Assembly: GCA_038373885.1 (NCBI GenBank)
Contig: JAWZYV010012280.1
Location: forward strand, 62,001 to 126,000
DNA: 64,000 nucleotides
From: Cheiracanthium punctorium
Lineage: Eukaryota > Arthropoda > Arachnida > Araneae > Cheiracanthiidae
Direction of reading: 5' to 3'
A program made the position numbers and the translations under genes. Position 1 is the first letter of the stretch. Every line of letters starts with the position of its first letter. The notes below the pieces were generated by a model. The model was not told the DNA's origin, searched no databases, and saw nothing but the letters and a program-made list of their open reading frames with translations. Positions 1 to 11,999 of the stretch are shown here, in pieces.

Positions 1-3000
1 ATTTTGAGGAGAGCCCGCCTCAACCTGTGGTGTGGCCCGAAAATCTTGTCGTCGGGCCTGCTTCTTGCCTTAGATTTTTTTTTTTTTTTTTTAGCTCATC
101 CATTGTCTGACTACAGCATTTTCATGCCCAAGGCACCTATCAAATTTTGTCCTGCATTTGAATCGCCCATACTTATACTAGTGTATTTGTCTAAGCTCCA
201 TTTTTCGGCCTAAACCTGCATATAGTGCTCATTTTACGGGCCTGAAATGCCAATCCCCTAATAACACAACTAGTTCAGAAGACGTTCACAGAACATTCAG
301 AAACGCTCAAAAAAACGTCTTTCAAACGTTCTTTGAACTCGTTGTAGTACTGGGGTCCATACTAGAGTCCACCTGTCAATTCTGTTACAGTTCAGTTCTA
401 TCATTTTTATGTCCTGCTTGTGATGCAGATCATCACATATCTTATTTTAAATATCAATTACTTAATTGTTAATTATTTCTAAATTCAATCTGTGTTCAAA
501 ATTTATTCTTTGCACTTTCGATGTGGATTTCTCTTCCCTTCGCCTGTAAAATTTTTTATTTCCTGCACTTGCCGTATTTAAAAGCAATCTTCCGTTTTCA
601 TTTATTTTTCCTTTTTATTTCACTTTTGCATTTATAAAGCCTAGCATTTCTATTTCCATGGTTTGTTTATGACCATATATGGTATCAAATCTATATATAA
701 CTTTGGCTTTCTTTTGGGTTACAGTTTGGCTGATAGATTTTTTCTTTATCCTATAGCGCGTCTGGGATTCAAAAATAATTATATAGAAATCTACTTAACG
801 CCTACTGGCGTCACGTTCGTTACTTTCGCACTTTCTTTGGCGTGCCTCTTTGGCGTGTTTTGCTTCTGTACTACTCTTTTGGCTTGCGTTTCTCGTCATC
901 ATTCACGCCTTAGCAGTTGTCTAGTGAACTTGCGTTTTTAAGGGGTCTGCCCAGCCGCCGTAGGACTTTATAATTTTGATGTTTATGTGTTTATATGTTA
1001 AAATAAAAATGTGAAAGTTGCCACTATACATGTTTTGCTCATTTTTCACGGCCTGGTTGTGAACCTGGGGAAAGCTTCTCCATGCTGCTAGTGAAAGGGA
1101 TAGTATTCATTTGATGAATTTTCACAATATGCTATTTTGTATAAAAGTGATCTCTGCTCTTATGATTTCGTTCATGTGAAAATATTTTTTAAATAAGATA
1201 AGTCAAAATTAACCATTACTAGTAATCCTAAAAATTTAGTTCTTTTTAGCATAAATCTGAATACGTTCTCATATGGTATTCAACTCTTGTCAGTTTTAAG
1301 TAACATAATTTTATAGTTTGGACTTATAAAATAGATACCACAATTATTCCTTGTATTTTCAGGTTAAATTACATTCTAAAAAGGAGTATGTGTAAGAAAT
1401 AACAATGCAATTTTAATGTAGCGCACACCTGTAAAAAAAGGGGTTTGGGGAAACCGTCTCTGGGTCCAGGTCCCATAATGGAATATGGGGGCCATCAAAT
1501 AGCTCAGCCACCAAATAATAGCCAAAGGATTACAACCGGTGCTATTTGAGCTGCTTATTAACATTTAATTTCTCTATAGAGATATTGCTAATTATCACAC
1601 ATTAGGTTTCTTTAAGTATATATATATATATAATTGTGTCTGAATTAAATTCGTTACATTTCGTGAGCGAGCTCCATTGAGGTTTTCTTACGAATACAAT
1701 CAAAGACGAGTAAACTGGAAAAGCAACTTCCTTGTGGAAAAAGTTTAATTCGCTAACGAAAAAAGTAACTATTTTTTATTATTTTTTATTGGGTTTTTAT
1801 TTGTCCATTGTTGCGAATTCTTAATTGTAATTCGTAATTTTTTTCAGTGGAAATGAGATTTTTTACATTTGCATGTTAAATCATTTAAAAAAAAGGATTT
1901 CCGAGAAAGGAAGAATTATTTTTAGTATTTATTCTTTAGGAATGTAATTGAAAAGAAAAGTCGATTTCTTAGATATATAGGCTAAAATTTACAAAATATT
2001 CTTTAAGAGTAGTTATCAGTATTAAAACATACTCAAAATAAGTCTAAAACTACATAATGTGTAGATACACACACAAATTACTTAACTGATAGCTCATTGA
2101 ATAGTTTCAATTCATATTATCAAAAATTACAAATTACTAAATAAAATCATTGTTTAGATTAATCAAAGTAGGCAGAAGGAGGATTCCCCCCCCCCTAAAA
2201 CGGAGTTACTCATCTATAAAAATGCAATTGCACATTACGATTTTTTTCGCCCGAACATGTCCTTATACTTTTAGTACTGTTTACGTGTTCAGTCAATTAC
2301 TCATAAAATGCTACAGTTTCTGTGAATACTTGTAGCCCAGAATTGTTTTTATAAGCATGACTTTTTTGCTATGCTGAAGGGGACAGTGAAGAGCAGCATT
2401 GACTTAACCCCTCAGTTATTTTTTTAACACTTCCACTTGAACGCGTAACAATAACAAAGTGATGATAGAACATCTCATGGACATCCTTTTTGTTTCTTTT
2501 TTAATCCGTGGTATTAATGAATGGAAAAAATGCAAGCAGATATTACTGCAAAGAAGTGTGAGGCCTTAAAATTAAGTTTTTTTTTTTAAATTCAAGCTTT
2601 TGTGCTCTAATACAGACCTTTTTTGTTCTTCCACCCTTTTTATAACGGTTATCTTTTATGAGAAGTGACGCAGTGTTAAGGTCTTTTGTATTCCCGCGTG
2701 ATTTCTTGAGGAGGGGCAAATTAATTTGACCTTCTGCTTTTGAATGTATTTAATATTTTTAATGAAGCAATTATTTCTAAATAAAAGAAGCTGATAGTAA
2801 CTTCTCTAATTATTTTTTTCATTTAAGAATTAAAATTGAATGCACATAAGTTAATTTTCTTCAGTCATAAGATATTGTAACATGCCGTTTTAAATACACG
2901 AAAAAAATAATTTTTAATTCAACAAAATTTTGTTGGCACTACTTCAACCAAATAATTTTGTTGTTTTTAACAAATTTTTTAAAGTAACAGCACATTTCGT

Positions 3001-3500
3001 TTATTTAGCAATTTTTTTAATTCAACAGAAATATTTCTTTGAAGTGGCGAACCACGCAAAATTTCAACAAAACCTATTTTTTCACTTTATTTTCTAGTTC
3101 CTTTCGTGCGAAAGAAACTATGTTGTAATTTTATTTTTCAATAGTTTATTATACTTTTCAATAGTTTATATTTGTACATTTCATTTGCTTCTATTCACGG
3201 GCCAATACAAGAATCTCTATTGTCGTCAAAATGTAATACCGCATTTAATAAAATCGTTAGCCCTCTTACAAATATAACGTTTGTTGAATAAATTAGGCAC
3301 ATAAGCAATCATAACTTAACAAAAATTGCAGCAGAAATAATGCAGAAATGAATTTTAAAAAATCTCCAGTTTAGAAACTTTTGATAGGAGCTTATTAAAA
3401 CTTTGTTTCGAAAAGTCTGAGAGGCGCATCGCGCAATACTATAGTGTTTTATTTAAAAATAGAGAATGTAATGCAATAACACAGAGCAGCACTGCTGGTA
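1..3500. other. AT-rich stretch without a recognisable gene
   Basis: I see no gene here. The frames are short, overlap on both strands and carry no known motif. Present are a T18 run at 75-92, a short TA run near 1615-1632, a C-run near 2189 and many A/T homopolymers. An imperfect hairpin made of CCCATA and TATGGG lies near 1470-1495. Confidence 0.6.
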
Positions 3501-3504
3501 TGAC

Positions 3505-3712
3505 TTTCGTGTTTTCTCTACTGCTGCCAGAACTGCAGTCTAATAAGGTATTTGCATTTTTATTGCTGAAAATTTACTTTTGCAACGTTCACGAATGCTT
3601 AATAAACTCATTTTAGCCCGGAGGATGGAAATTCAATGATATTGCATTTACGTTTGTCACACGTACAAAGAAAATGCAATCCTGACTTGCGAATTTCCGC
3701 AAATCGATATAA
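3505..3712. repeat. Dispersed repeat, copy 1 (partner at 8080-8290)
   Basis: This ~200 bp stretch is clearly related to 8080-8290 in the same orientation. Shared blocks are GCATTTTTATTGCTG, ATTTACTTTT, AATAAAC(T/G)CATTTT and a terminal CAATCGATAT-like block. The family is not recognised. No terminal repeats or coding signature were seen. Confidence 0.6.
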
Positions 3713-4560
3713 TATGAAACAGTACAAAACTGAGAAAGGGCTGATACCAATTTAAAGGCGGTGTTTGTCCTGTTTTTGCATTCATATGTTAACTTTCGCG
3801 TAACTCGGGTTTGTGTTTCTTGTATTGTGCATTGTGAGTGAATTTAGTTTTATAATCATAAAATGAGTGGAAAATTATACATTGAGAGAGAAAAAAAACT
3901 ACAATATACATCCAAGTATAGTGTAAAGAATTTATTTCCATTAATAAATTTTGGTGCACATCTTTGTATGTGCTATGGAAGGATACACGTGCAGATTCGG
4001 TGTGGGATATATAAGAGAAAGACTGCTCTATAGTTTAAACTTCTTAAAGATCTTTTCTTTTATGTACTGCAACAGTTTTGCTCTTATTTTAATACAACTA
4101 CACCTTCTGAGAGCTCTGTACAATTTGTCTTTGTACTTCTCAAACTTGAAAACTTCTTATAAAAACTTGAAAACTTCTTGAAAACTCTATTCTGTAGATT
4201 AGCAGTTCTTTGAGTTTGCGATTGAATCACACACCTTTGAGGTTCTTATCAGTGGGAGTTTCTGATGAAAGACAGTTCACTTTTTATAGATGCAATCCTG
4301 TTGTTATATATCCAACTCTTGAAGGTTCTTTACCTGTTCTCGTGTTCCATTGCCATGTGAACAAAACTGGTACGAAAAAATTAAAATAATTACGATTGTC
4401 ATAATCAGAGGTGGTAGCTAGAAGACCATGATTTGCTATTAGTTTTCGTTATCTGTGACTGAACAGTGGTTGAAGATTTGTGTGGAATTTTTAAACATGC
4501 CGTTGATAGACTTCCGGTGTAATCTGAAGCAATCATGATGGCGTACTCTTTTAATGAAAT
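3713..4560. other. No gene seen
   Basis: AT-rich DNA with short meaningless frames. A small tandem block of AAACTTGAAAACTTCTT units lies near 4143-4185. Confidence 0.5.
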
Positions 4561-4564
4561 TTGC

Positions 4565-5118
4565 TGCTTTGGGAAAGAGCGACTGACGCAGTTATCCAGA
4601 AACCACTCCATAAGAACCCCGGGATAAAAGTTCTGGCGTGGAGCGATTGACACTCACCGAACTGCTTTTGTAAGGGCAAGGGCCCAATGATTCAGTTCTG
4701 GAAAAGACCTACTCATGTAATTACACAGAAACCGCTCCATAAGATCCTGGGGTTAGGTACTGGCTATGGAGCGATTGACACCCACCGGCACCGAATTAGT
4801 TTTGGAGGTGCGGGGCCGGCTGAGCCAGTTCTAGAAAAGAGCAACTCGTGCAGTTATCCAGAAACCGTTGAAAATATGCCCGAGATAAAGTACTGGCTGT
4901 GGAGAAATTCGAACCCACAGAGCTGGTTTCTTAAGTTCAGGGGGCCGTTGAACGAGTTCTGGAAAAGAGCAACTCACGCAGTTATCCAGAAACCGATCCG
5001 AAAGATTCCCGGAATAAAGTACTGGCTGTGGAGCGATTGACACCCACCGAACTGGTTTTGGAGGTGCTTGGGCCCGTAGAACCAGCTCTAGAAGAGAGCA
5101 ACTCACACAGCTGTCCAA
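4565..5118. repeat. Tandem array, ~130 bp unit, about 4.3 copies
   Basis: The marker TTCTGGAAAAGAGCAACTCA and its variants recurs near 4569, 4693, 4830, 4957 and 5088, giving spacings of about 128-137 bp. Each unit also contains AGTTATCCAGAAACC, a block like ATAAAGTACTGGCTGTGGAG and CGATTGACACCCACCGAA. The GC content is visibly above the surroundings. One plus frame (4687-5040) and one minus frame (5118-4831) stay open through several units, with a plus-strand peptide motif IKYWLW. I do not recognise a protein family; openness may only reflect a stop-poor unit. Confidence 0.75.
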
Positions 5119-5154
5119 AAATTGGAAGTCCAGTAGAAACTGTTGTAGATTGAA

Positions 5155-5183
5155 TTTTTGAGTAGATTTAATCTATTCAAAAA
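5155..5183. repeat. Near-perfect hairpin
   Basis: TTTTTGAGTAGATT is followed directly by TAATCTATTCAAAAA, an inverted repeat with almost no loop, 37 bp after the tandem array ends. It contains too few U residues after the stem for a polymerase terminator to be argued. Confidence 0.5.
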
Positions 5184-5814
5184 TGCAATATACTATATTT
5201 TCTACTAGACCACAAAAGTAGAAATCTACTCTATTTGGTCATACTGTAACTTACGAGTCCAAAAGTAGTGTCAAATTAATTAGCAGTAAAAGACGGCGAG
5301 ATCGATTAGTTGGTATTTTAAAATCAACGGTAAAAATGACATTTCAAATTGGGGAGAAGTTTAAAAGAAAGCGTAAAATAGTTTGTGGGTAAGAATACTT
5401 TAGAAAATGCAAGAAATAATTGGTAGTTACACATTTTTAATTTTTCTCATTAAAAATCGACAAAATCGCGGTTGTATTGACAAATGATCACCTTTAAAAC
5501 TGACACTTTAAGAAACTTGTTTAGAAATGATTTTTTTTAATTGTTGCAAATTTTAGGGGTTCACAATAATATAGGACAATCGGGTTTCGAACAATGCATG
5601 CACAAGTTCAATCTCCTCAATAATATCAAATTCTAAATTAAAACAATGTGTTAAGTTATTGTTTCAATTCAATTTATTCTTTGTACAAACATATCTTTTT
5701 GCACATGCTAATATATAGCAATTAGACTGTGTTTTTAATGCGTGGTATATTATAAGTTCCACATTACTTTTTTATATTGTGCTGTGCGTTCCAGTGGTAC
5801 AATATTCCTTTCTT

Positions 5815-6731
5815 CCCAGACAGCACAGCAAATTTTCATCAAACTTGATTTATCAAGTCAATAAACTTGAATTAAGTTTGAAAATTTCAAGCGTGTAAAC
5901 TTAATGCAAGCTTGAATCAAGTGTTCAAGTTTACACTTGCCCAGCTTGCATTAAGCTTGACATAGCAAGCTTGACATAGCACGCTTAATTTCAAGCTCAA
6001 AAAAATTTCCTAAATATACGGGGCGCCCGTCGGTGAACTCGTCCCACGTGTTTTATTTTTTCACGCATTTTCCCCCTCTACGCTGAAATTTCAAGTTATT
6101 TTAATCTGTTTCCATCAAGTGTCGGCGGCTAGGATCGATCTCGGGACCTAAGGGTTGGGAAGCCGGAGTGCTAATCATTCAGCCAACCTGACTCGCGCTG
6201 GTACGACTAAAGTTTGAAGTGACTGTTAAGGTTGTCACGCCATTTTCTGGCGAGATCGTTCAGTGGCCGTTGCCGATCTGTTTCTTTTATTTTTCCATGG
6301 GATGAATCAAAATTAAAATAATGTTATGTGTGATTTATAGACTCTACTAATAGGGAAATAAGCATAATATAAACTTAAAAGCAGCACACGTTTTGAAACT
6401 TTCAATATCGCAACACTCATGTTGGGCATCATTGGCCAGAATCGAGACAAACGACGGATTTTGAAATCAATTTTGTACTATTTTTTATTTTTAAGAATTT
6501 CAATATTTGGAAATATAGAATTTTTTTTTAATTCTATGGTCAAGTATATTTATGACTGATAATAAATTATTTGTTATGTGGATGTGGCTTTCCAAATCAA
6601 GCAGTAATCAAGTTGTATTCAAGCTTGACAGTTCAAATGACTTTCTTAAAATGAATTGAACTGTCAAGCTTGTATTAATACGTCAAATTCAAAGAAATGT
6701 CAAACTTGATTTAAGTTATGTGCTGTCTGGG
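5815..6731. mobile_element. Non-autonomous DNA transposon with CCCAGACAGCACA ends (917 bp)
   Basis: A perfect 13 bp terminal inverted repeat, CCCAGACAGCACA, bounds the element at 5815-5827 and 6719-6731. Both subterminal zones are packed with CTTGA/TCAAG and AAGCTTG motifs in both orientations, as expected for clustered transposase sites. The right subterminal zone holds a perfect 17 bp hairpin, with arms 6620-6636 and 6656-6672. The interior is non-coding and includes a tRNA-like block at 6121-6192. I could not define a target-site duplication, so the superfamily is unassigned. Confidence 0.75.
6121..6192 (-). other. tRNA-like or SINE-head sequence inside the 5.8-6.7 kb element
   Basis: Read on the minus strand, this 72 nt block begins GTCAGGTTGGCTGAATGATT. 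That resembles the 5' end and internal A box of a eukaryotic tRNA of Leu/Ser type. It ends with a B-box-like GAGATCGATCC and then TAGCCGCCGAC. GCT...AGC can form a D stem, and GTC at the 5' end can pair with GAC at the 3' end. The anticodon and T arms are not clean, so a functional tRNA is unlikely; a tRNA-derived SINE head or decayed tRNA is the better reading. Confidence 0.5.
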
Positions 6732-6744
6732 TTATAACATACTA

Positions 6745-7330
6745 GCTTTCAACCGCAACTTCATCCGCGTTGGCTGTAGAATTAGGTCCAGAGTGAAACG
6801 AAGCATGTGTGAATAACAAAAACAGAAATGGTCTGAAAAAATCTTTAGGATCGATTCAGTGGTTTCAGAAATGCCCATAGAGCATAATGCAATTCTTATG
6901 ACTGTCCTTGTAAAAGAACTATTACGCTATATGTATAAAAGGTAGCCTATAATACTCAGGAATAGTATAGCTTTCTATCGGTGAAAAAAAGTTTTAGAAT
7001 CTGTTCAGTAATTACTAAGATACCCTTAGAGCGTAATGTATTAGAATATGTTTCTATAAAGAACTATTTATGCTATATGCATGAAAGGTAGCCAGGGGTG
7101 TAGCCACGAGGGTGTTAGGGGATTAGAACCCTCCTCCCCAATCCAATGAGGAATCTCCCATAAAAAAAAAATTAATAGCTACGCCACTGAAGGTAGACTG
7201 TATGTTAATCCAGGCTGTAAGCTAGCATCATTCAGCCGTTTTTGCGTGATAGAGCAACAAACATTCAAACACACAAATACAAAATCATACAAACTTGTTC
7301 ATCAACAACATACAATCATTCACATTTATA
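6745..7330 (+). mobile_element. LINE-like 3' end with tandem ~145 bp units
   Basis: Two related units occur in the same direction. Each contains a block like ATCGATTCAGTGGTTTC, then GAGCATAATG or GAGCGTAATG, then AAAGAACTATT, GCTATATG and AAGGTAGCCT. They are followed by TTTTTGCGTGATAGAGCAAC and a CAAACACACAAATACAAA-like tail. This is the style of arthropod non-LTR retrotransposon 3' UTRs. A 97 bp element is inserted at 7093-7189. No ORF portion is present, so this is a 5'-truncated copy. The same unit motifs recur near 28.7, 31.3, 36.0-36.6, 44.1-44.5, 54.9 and 56.6-57.0 kb. Confidence 0.6.
7093..7189. mobile_element. 97 bp hAT-like miniature element
   Basis: The left end is CAGGGGTGTAGCC and the right end GGCTACGCCACTG-like (GCTACGCCACTG). 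It is flanked by AAGGTAGC (7085-7092) and AAGGTAGA (7190-7197), which match in 7 of 8 bases. An 8 bp duplication and a CAGNGGCGTAGC-type end fit the hAT superfamily. The target was the LINE 3' end around it, so this insertion is the younger event. Related copies lie at 15.0, 40.8, 45.5 and 61.8 kb. Confidence 0.75.
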
Positions 7331-8079
7331 ATATTTGTAGATTTTTGGAGCTACAAATGAAAATTGATCATGCATGATGACCTGAGTTTTGCACTTTAAC
7401 TTTTCTTTGAAACATAAAATATATTTCAAAGATCTTCTCGTTTTTAAATGACAACACCCAGTTCATATTTACAACATGAAGGTTTGTGTTGTATATGTGG
7501 CATCGTCTGTAAAAAGCTTAAGCCTTACACGCACTGAATTCTATGTTTTCAGCCTACCCTCCTTTGATTGGTAAATTTCAAAATGTCCAGTAATTTATTT
7601 TCTGGTATTCCTGTGTTGCATCTCACGGCAATTTTTTTTCTTAGACATATAGAGGAATTGTAAAATGTACATTTTGTGTCTCTTGCTCCTATAGGTTAGG
7701 ATTTAAAAAAAATTCTCTTAAGGAGTATTTACGGTACAAATCATAAACACATGAGAATTTCGTATTATTAGATTCAGTAGCTAGGCGAACCAGCTCGGCA
7801 AAATATTGACATGCAAAAAAAACATTCATCGGTCCTCATGAGATTTAGTTCTTTACACATACCAGGATTATTGTCCAGTTGGAAGTTTAGCCCCTGCACT
7901 AAAATAATGCATAAATCATTAAATACATTCGTATTGGAACTAAGAGCAACGGATTGAAAAGCCGCTCGTGCGAGATTGTTAAAATTTTTATTGCCTGCTT
8001 GGTAGACATGTCGTGCCATAATGTTTGCTTTAACAAAGAATGATAATGCTTTGCCGAAAAAAAAACCTGCTCTGTTGAT
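7331..8079. other. No gene seen
   Basis: A minus-strand frame of 126 codons (8154-7774) covers the right half and runs into the dispersed repeat. It has no recognisable domain, signal peptide or repeat structure, and I do not call it a gene. Confidence 0.45.
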
Positions 8080-8290
8080 AGAAATATCCACGTTTTGTCT
8101 ACCGATGCCAGAATCGCAATCCAATAATGCATTTGCATTTTTATTGCTGCACATTTACTTTTACATCTTTCCAGGAGGCTAATAAACGCATTTTTGCTCC
8201 AGGGAGGAAAACTCGATGATAGGGTGTATTATTTTTTCATACGTACAAAAGAAATGCTCTGCGAGCATGCAATTCTCGGGCAATCGATAT
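8080..8290. repeat. Dispersed repeat, copy 2 (partner at 3505-3712)
   Basis: Shares GCATTTTTATTGCTG, ATTTACTTTT and the AATAAACGCATTTTTGCTCC region with the 3.5 kb copy, with matching order and direction. It is moderately diverged with small indels. Confidence 0.6.
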
Positions 8291-10445
8291 CAAAAACAAA
8301 CATTGAAGAAAACAGAAGAGGAACTACCATCGGTTCAAAAAAAGCCTTATTTTTCTATGTGCTACTTTTTATTATATGTTTAAAAGTGTGAGTTCTAACT
8401 AAATTTTCTTGAAATATTCTTTTTTTAATTCTTTTGCAGTATACGTTTGTTTTTCAAAAATGAAGTTGTTGCGTATGTATAAACAAAAACATGAATCCTA
8501 ACTATGGACAAAAAGCTATACAAATCCGTGAGTACAATGCATAACAGTTAGCTGTTGCTTCTGTTCTTTTTCATTAGAAATGCCGATAAAATCGTAACAA
8601 GTCACATAAAAAAAAAATGACGACTGGTTTGTTGACATTGTTTTTAGAGATGAAATCTCCTCTGAGAGTGGTCACAATACCAAAGAATTAGATGATAGTG
8701 ATGTATAAGCCTGATGACTTCTAACTGTCAAATGATGATTCTAGACAGATTGATAACCAGATGAGATACAATTTTTAAAAACAATCAGGCTTACCATATT
8801 TTAATAACTTGCGTTATTAACTGCATATCGTAAAATGTAGCTAATAATAGAAGATGATGGTAACCCTAAAAAAATCCTGTTTTTTCGCATTTTTTGCACC
8901 CGTTTCAAACCCTAAATTTTGTTTGAAGTTAATGGAATTTAATTCAGAGATAAATAATAGATTAATGAATATTCTGGTTCAATTTCAAACAAATTGAATA
9001 ATATATAGAACTTTTGCATTCTAAACCTTTAAATTGCTCCCTTAAATTTTCTATTTTGTGGCTTGACATGTTCACTAGAGCCCTTCATTTGATATAACTG
9101 ATATATTCGTTTGTCTATCTGTTCACCTTCATTTCAGTGAATAATCTGAGACTGCCGTGGCATTTAGCATGATCTCTGTTGAAAATGGCCCCCAAAGCTA
9201 TTTTGGGATTTCGGAAAACAAAGACACTTACTTCATCTCATCATTGCAGCAAAGGAAAAATTTCTGTGAACCTGCTGGCAACGCGGACTGTAACCTTGGG
9301 CCTTTCGCTTTTCCCTCTTTCCCCTAGCTGATTCTTGTTCGAGCAGCTCGTCTTTATAATCCCTACGTCAATTCAGAATCCCGCCAACTGTGTAGTGCAA
9401 TTATGTTTTTTTTTTCTTTAAGCAAAAGGTGAACATCCAGTGGATATTCATCATGAAATTCTTGGAAAAAGTTTTGAATATTATCTGGATGCATTGCGTC
9501 TTTACTTCCCGAAATCTCCTTGTATTTTGGTACGTTGAAATCTACAGACGACAGCCTATTTCAACTGTATTTTCATGAAGTTACATTTCAAATTTAAAAG
9601 AATTAGCATTAGTGTTCAAACTCTTTAATGTAAAGAGTTTACCTTTTTGAATAATTGAAGGATTTGCTGCAAAAAAGATAGCCCCGTTTATTCAAATTTG
9701 TGGAAAACTGAAATACCTTTGGGGATTCAACACAAACTAAGGAGACAGGAAGCTTCATGTCTTGAGTAAAACAAGAACTGACGATTAGAGCTATAGCCTT
9801 TTGGTCCCAAACGAAAGAGGTCTCTCTCTTTTTTTTTTTTTTTTTACTGCAAAAGGTAATACATGTAACTACAAACTCACGTAGAATTCAGCTAACTCCT
9901 CTTTAGGCAAACCCTTCAACTGACTTTAGCAATGTGCTGTTTAGACTAATCCACTTTATACTGTTATGAACCAAAAAATTTATCTTAGGCAACTCTCTTG
10001 TGTAACTGTTCACCAATGTGATGACGACCGTCGCCCATTGGACTCTGTTGATCGGAGGACTTGCGAATCCAAAACCTGTGCTGCATAATATCCAGCTGAA
10101 AAGTAGAAAGTTCATTGTGGATACTGCTACCTACATTAATGTTCACTGGACATCCTAATTTTTTATAGCCGAAAGCACCACAAGTACCTTCAGAAAATTA
10201 TCCTTACTGGTGTCTGTTCAGTACTTACAGTTACAAAATGTTTTCTAATGATATCCAGCTACTTTTCGTACCATACATTAAGTACATAAAGAGCTGTCGA
10301 TTTAAAAAAAATAGGGTGGAAATCACTTTTATGAGGATCTTGTTTGCAAAAAATTCTGTGCATTGCTTGTTTTGCTCTGCGGAATTTTGCATTTAAAACT
10401 TTGTAGAAATTTTGTGTTGCAAAATAAAAAGTTTTCTATATACAA
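8291..10445. other. No gene seen; small inverted repeat and T run
   Basis: AT-rich DNA. A perfect 10 bp stem (AAACTCTTTA, loop ATG, TAAAGAGTTT) lies at 9618-9640, and a T17 run follows a CT-rich stretch at 9829-9845. A LINE-tail-like phrase, TTCGTTTGTCTATCTGTTC, occurs near 9105. A 70-codon minus frame at 10115-9903 has no recognised motif. Confidence 0.45.
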
Positions 10446-10449
10446 AGTG

Positions 10450-10886
10450 GTTTTAATTAAAGCTCCCGTATGAACAGTATTCTGCAGCTGAACCGGGTGA
10501 GCCAATTGTTACCAAATTTGGCATACGGACTATACACAAGATGCGCCCAAGGAAGATTAAAAAAAAAAATAGTTCAGAAAATGTGCACTAGATGGCGCTT
10601 TGTACGGTGAAATCGTCACAAAAATGACCTAGTTAATAAATAAGCAAAAACTATTGAATAAATATTCAAATTGTCTGTATATTTCAAATTGGTCATTTCG
10701 ATTGTTAAATTTGCTGTTTTTCCTGTTTTTCGATTGTTAAATCGACACCTAGTGGACAGGTTTTTAACTTTTTTTTTTCGAAATTACTTGAGCACATCTC
10801 ATTATAATCTATGTAGCAAATTTGGTTACAATACGTGCACCTCTTTTTGCTGTAGAACTCAGTTTATAGAGGAACTTTAACCGTCC
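10450..10886. mobile_element. Foldback element with ~150 bp degenerate inverted arms
   Basis: The left arm contains, in order, a block like TTAATTAAAGCTCCCGTAT, TTACCAAATTTGG, a GATG(C/T)GC(C/T)CAAG block, an A run and CACTAGATGGCGC. The reverse complement of the right arm has the same order: GTTAAAGTTCCTCTAT, TAACCAAATTTG, GATGTGCTCAAG, an A run and CCACTAGGTGTCG. The arms are diverged, and a short spacer separates them. It is non-coding. No clear target duplication was found, so superfamily is open. Confidence 0.65.
10585..10598 (+). promoter_or_regulatory. CTCF-consensus-like motif in left arm
   Basis: GCACTAGATGGCGC matches the CTCF core consensus CCASYAGRKGGCRS at 13 of 14 positions. 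A weaker reverse-strand partner (12 of 14) sits in the opposite arm at 10742-10755, so the two face each other. Binding is inferred, not shown. Confidence 0.35.
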
Positions 10887-11963
10887 TGTATTTATTATTT
10901 TTGTACGATGCGTGCATTTGTTTTCATGCATTACTTACTATATACATATTTGAAGTATTCAATAAATTTATGAGACCAAATCTTATAATTCCTCTTTTGT
11001 TTTTTATACTTTCGTTATTAACTCTTATTGCAGTTTCGCTTGCTTTGGAAATTCGTTAGTAAGTTATATATTTGTTGATGGTATTCTTTACGAAGTATTT
11101 TTTATATAACTTATCTCCTGAAACCTACTTAATGCCGGAAAAAAACAAAACACGGAACTCAATCAGCGGCACATAAACCTTCTCCTCGAAAAAATCGATA
11201 TTTAAATGAGTTCGGGAATAAAAGACGGCTTCTTTGAATAACACGATGACAATTTTTTTATTCTTTTCCAATTTCTTCAGATATTTCTTGTCTTCTTTTT
11301 CGTATTCTTAACGAGGAGGCCTTTTATTAAAATAATATTTTCCCCTTTTTTCTTGATGCATTCGTTAAATCCGTCCGCCTTGAGTTATTTTTTTGCCCCC
11401 GGTACTGGGAGTAAAAGGTCTATCTCAGGCTTCTCAATTTGCATTTTTTTATCGGAATATTTTCTTTCTGTGCCTAACAAGGGGCGGAGGTTTTCTTAGT
11501 GTTTATGGACTGAATATCAAGTAAATTTTAAACAGCACCTGGACAGTAGTTTCTTAGATGGCGTGTTAAAATTTTATGGGCATTTTTATATAATATATAT
11601 TGAATCGAGATCGAGTCACTTTCATCAGAAAATGTCAGCACGGCATCCCAAAAACGGTAATGCTTTAATTCTTTAACTATTTGTCATAAGTGGACAATTC
11701 AAATAGAAAAACTGTTCAAAATAAGGTAGGAAAAATGACTAAGTTAAAAAAAAATTCCTCTCGTTAATTTTCAAAAAGTTAATTTTTAAGTTTGTATATG
11801 ACCCCCGGATAAAAAAGTTCCCAATTAGTCAATGTGGCTCAACACGTTACTCATTTGTAAAAGTGAAAGTACAGATTGTAAAGTGGCACTCTTAATCTTT
11901 TCGAATCTTTAAAAAAAAAAAAAAAAAATTCAATAATGCTAAAGTTGCTCGAAAGTTGGATGC

Positions 11964-11999
<36 letters not shown>

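Noticed and set aside
7774..8154. 126-codon minus-strand open frame
   Set aside because: No recognisable domain, overlaps a dispersed repeat whose other copy is not open, and a second overlapping frame exists on the same strand.
9903..10115. Minus-strand frame considered as a retroelement fragment because of WIL.STG
   Set aside because: The resemblance to a protease-like motif is three or four residues only and the context lacks any supporting domain.
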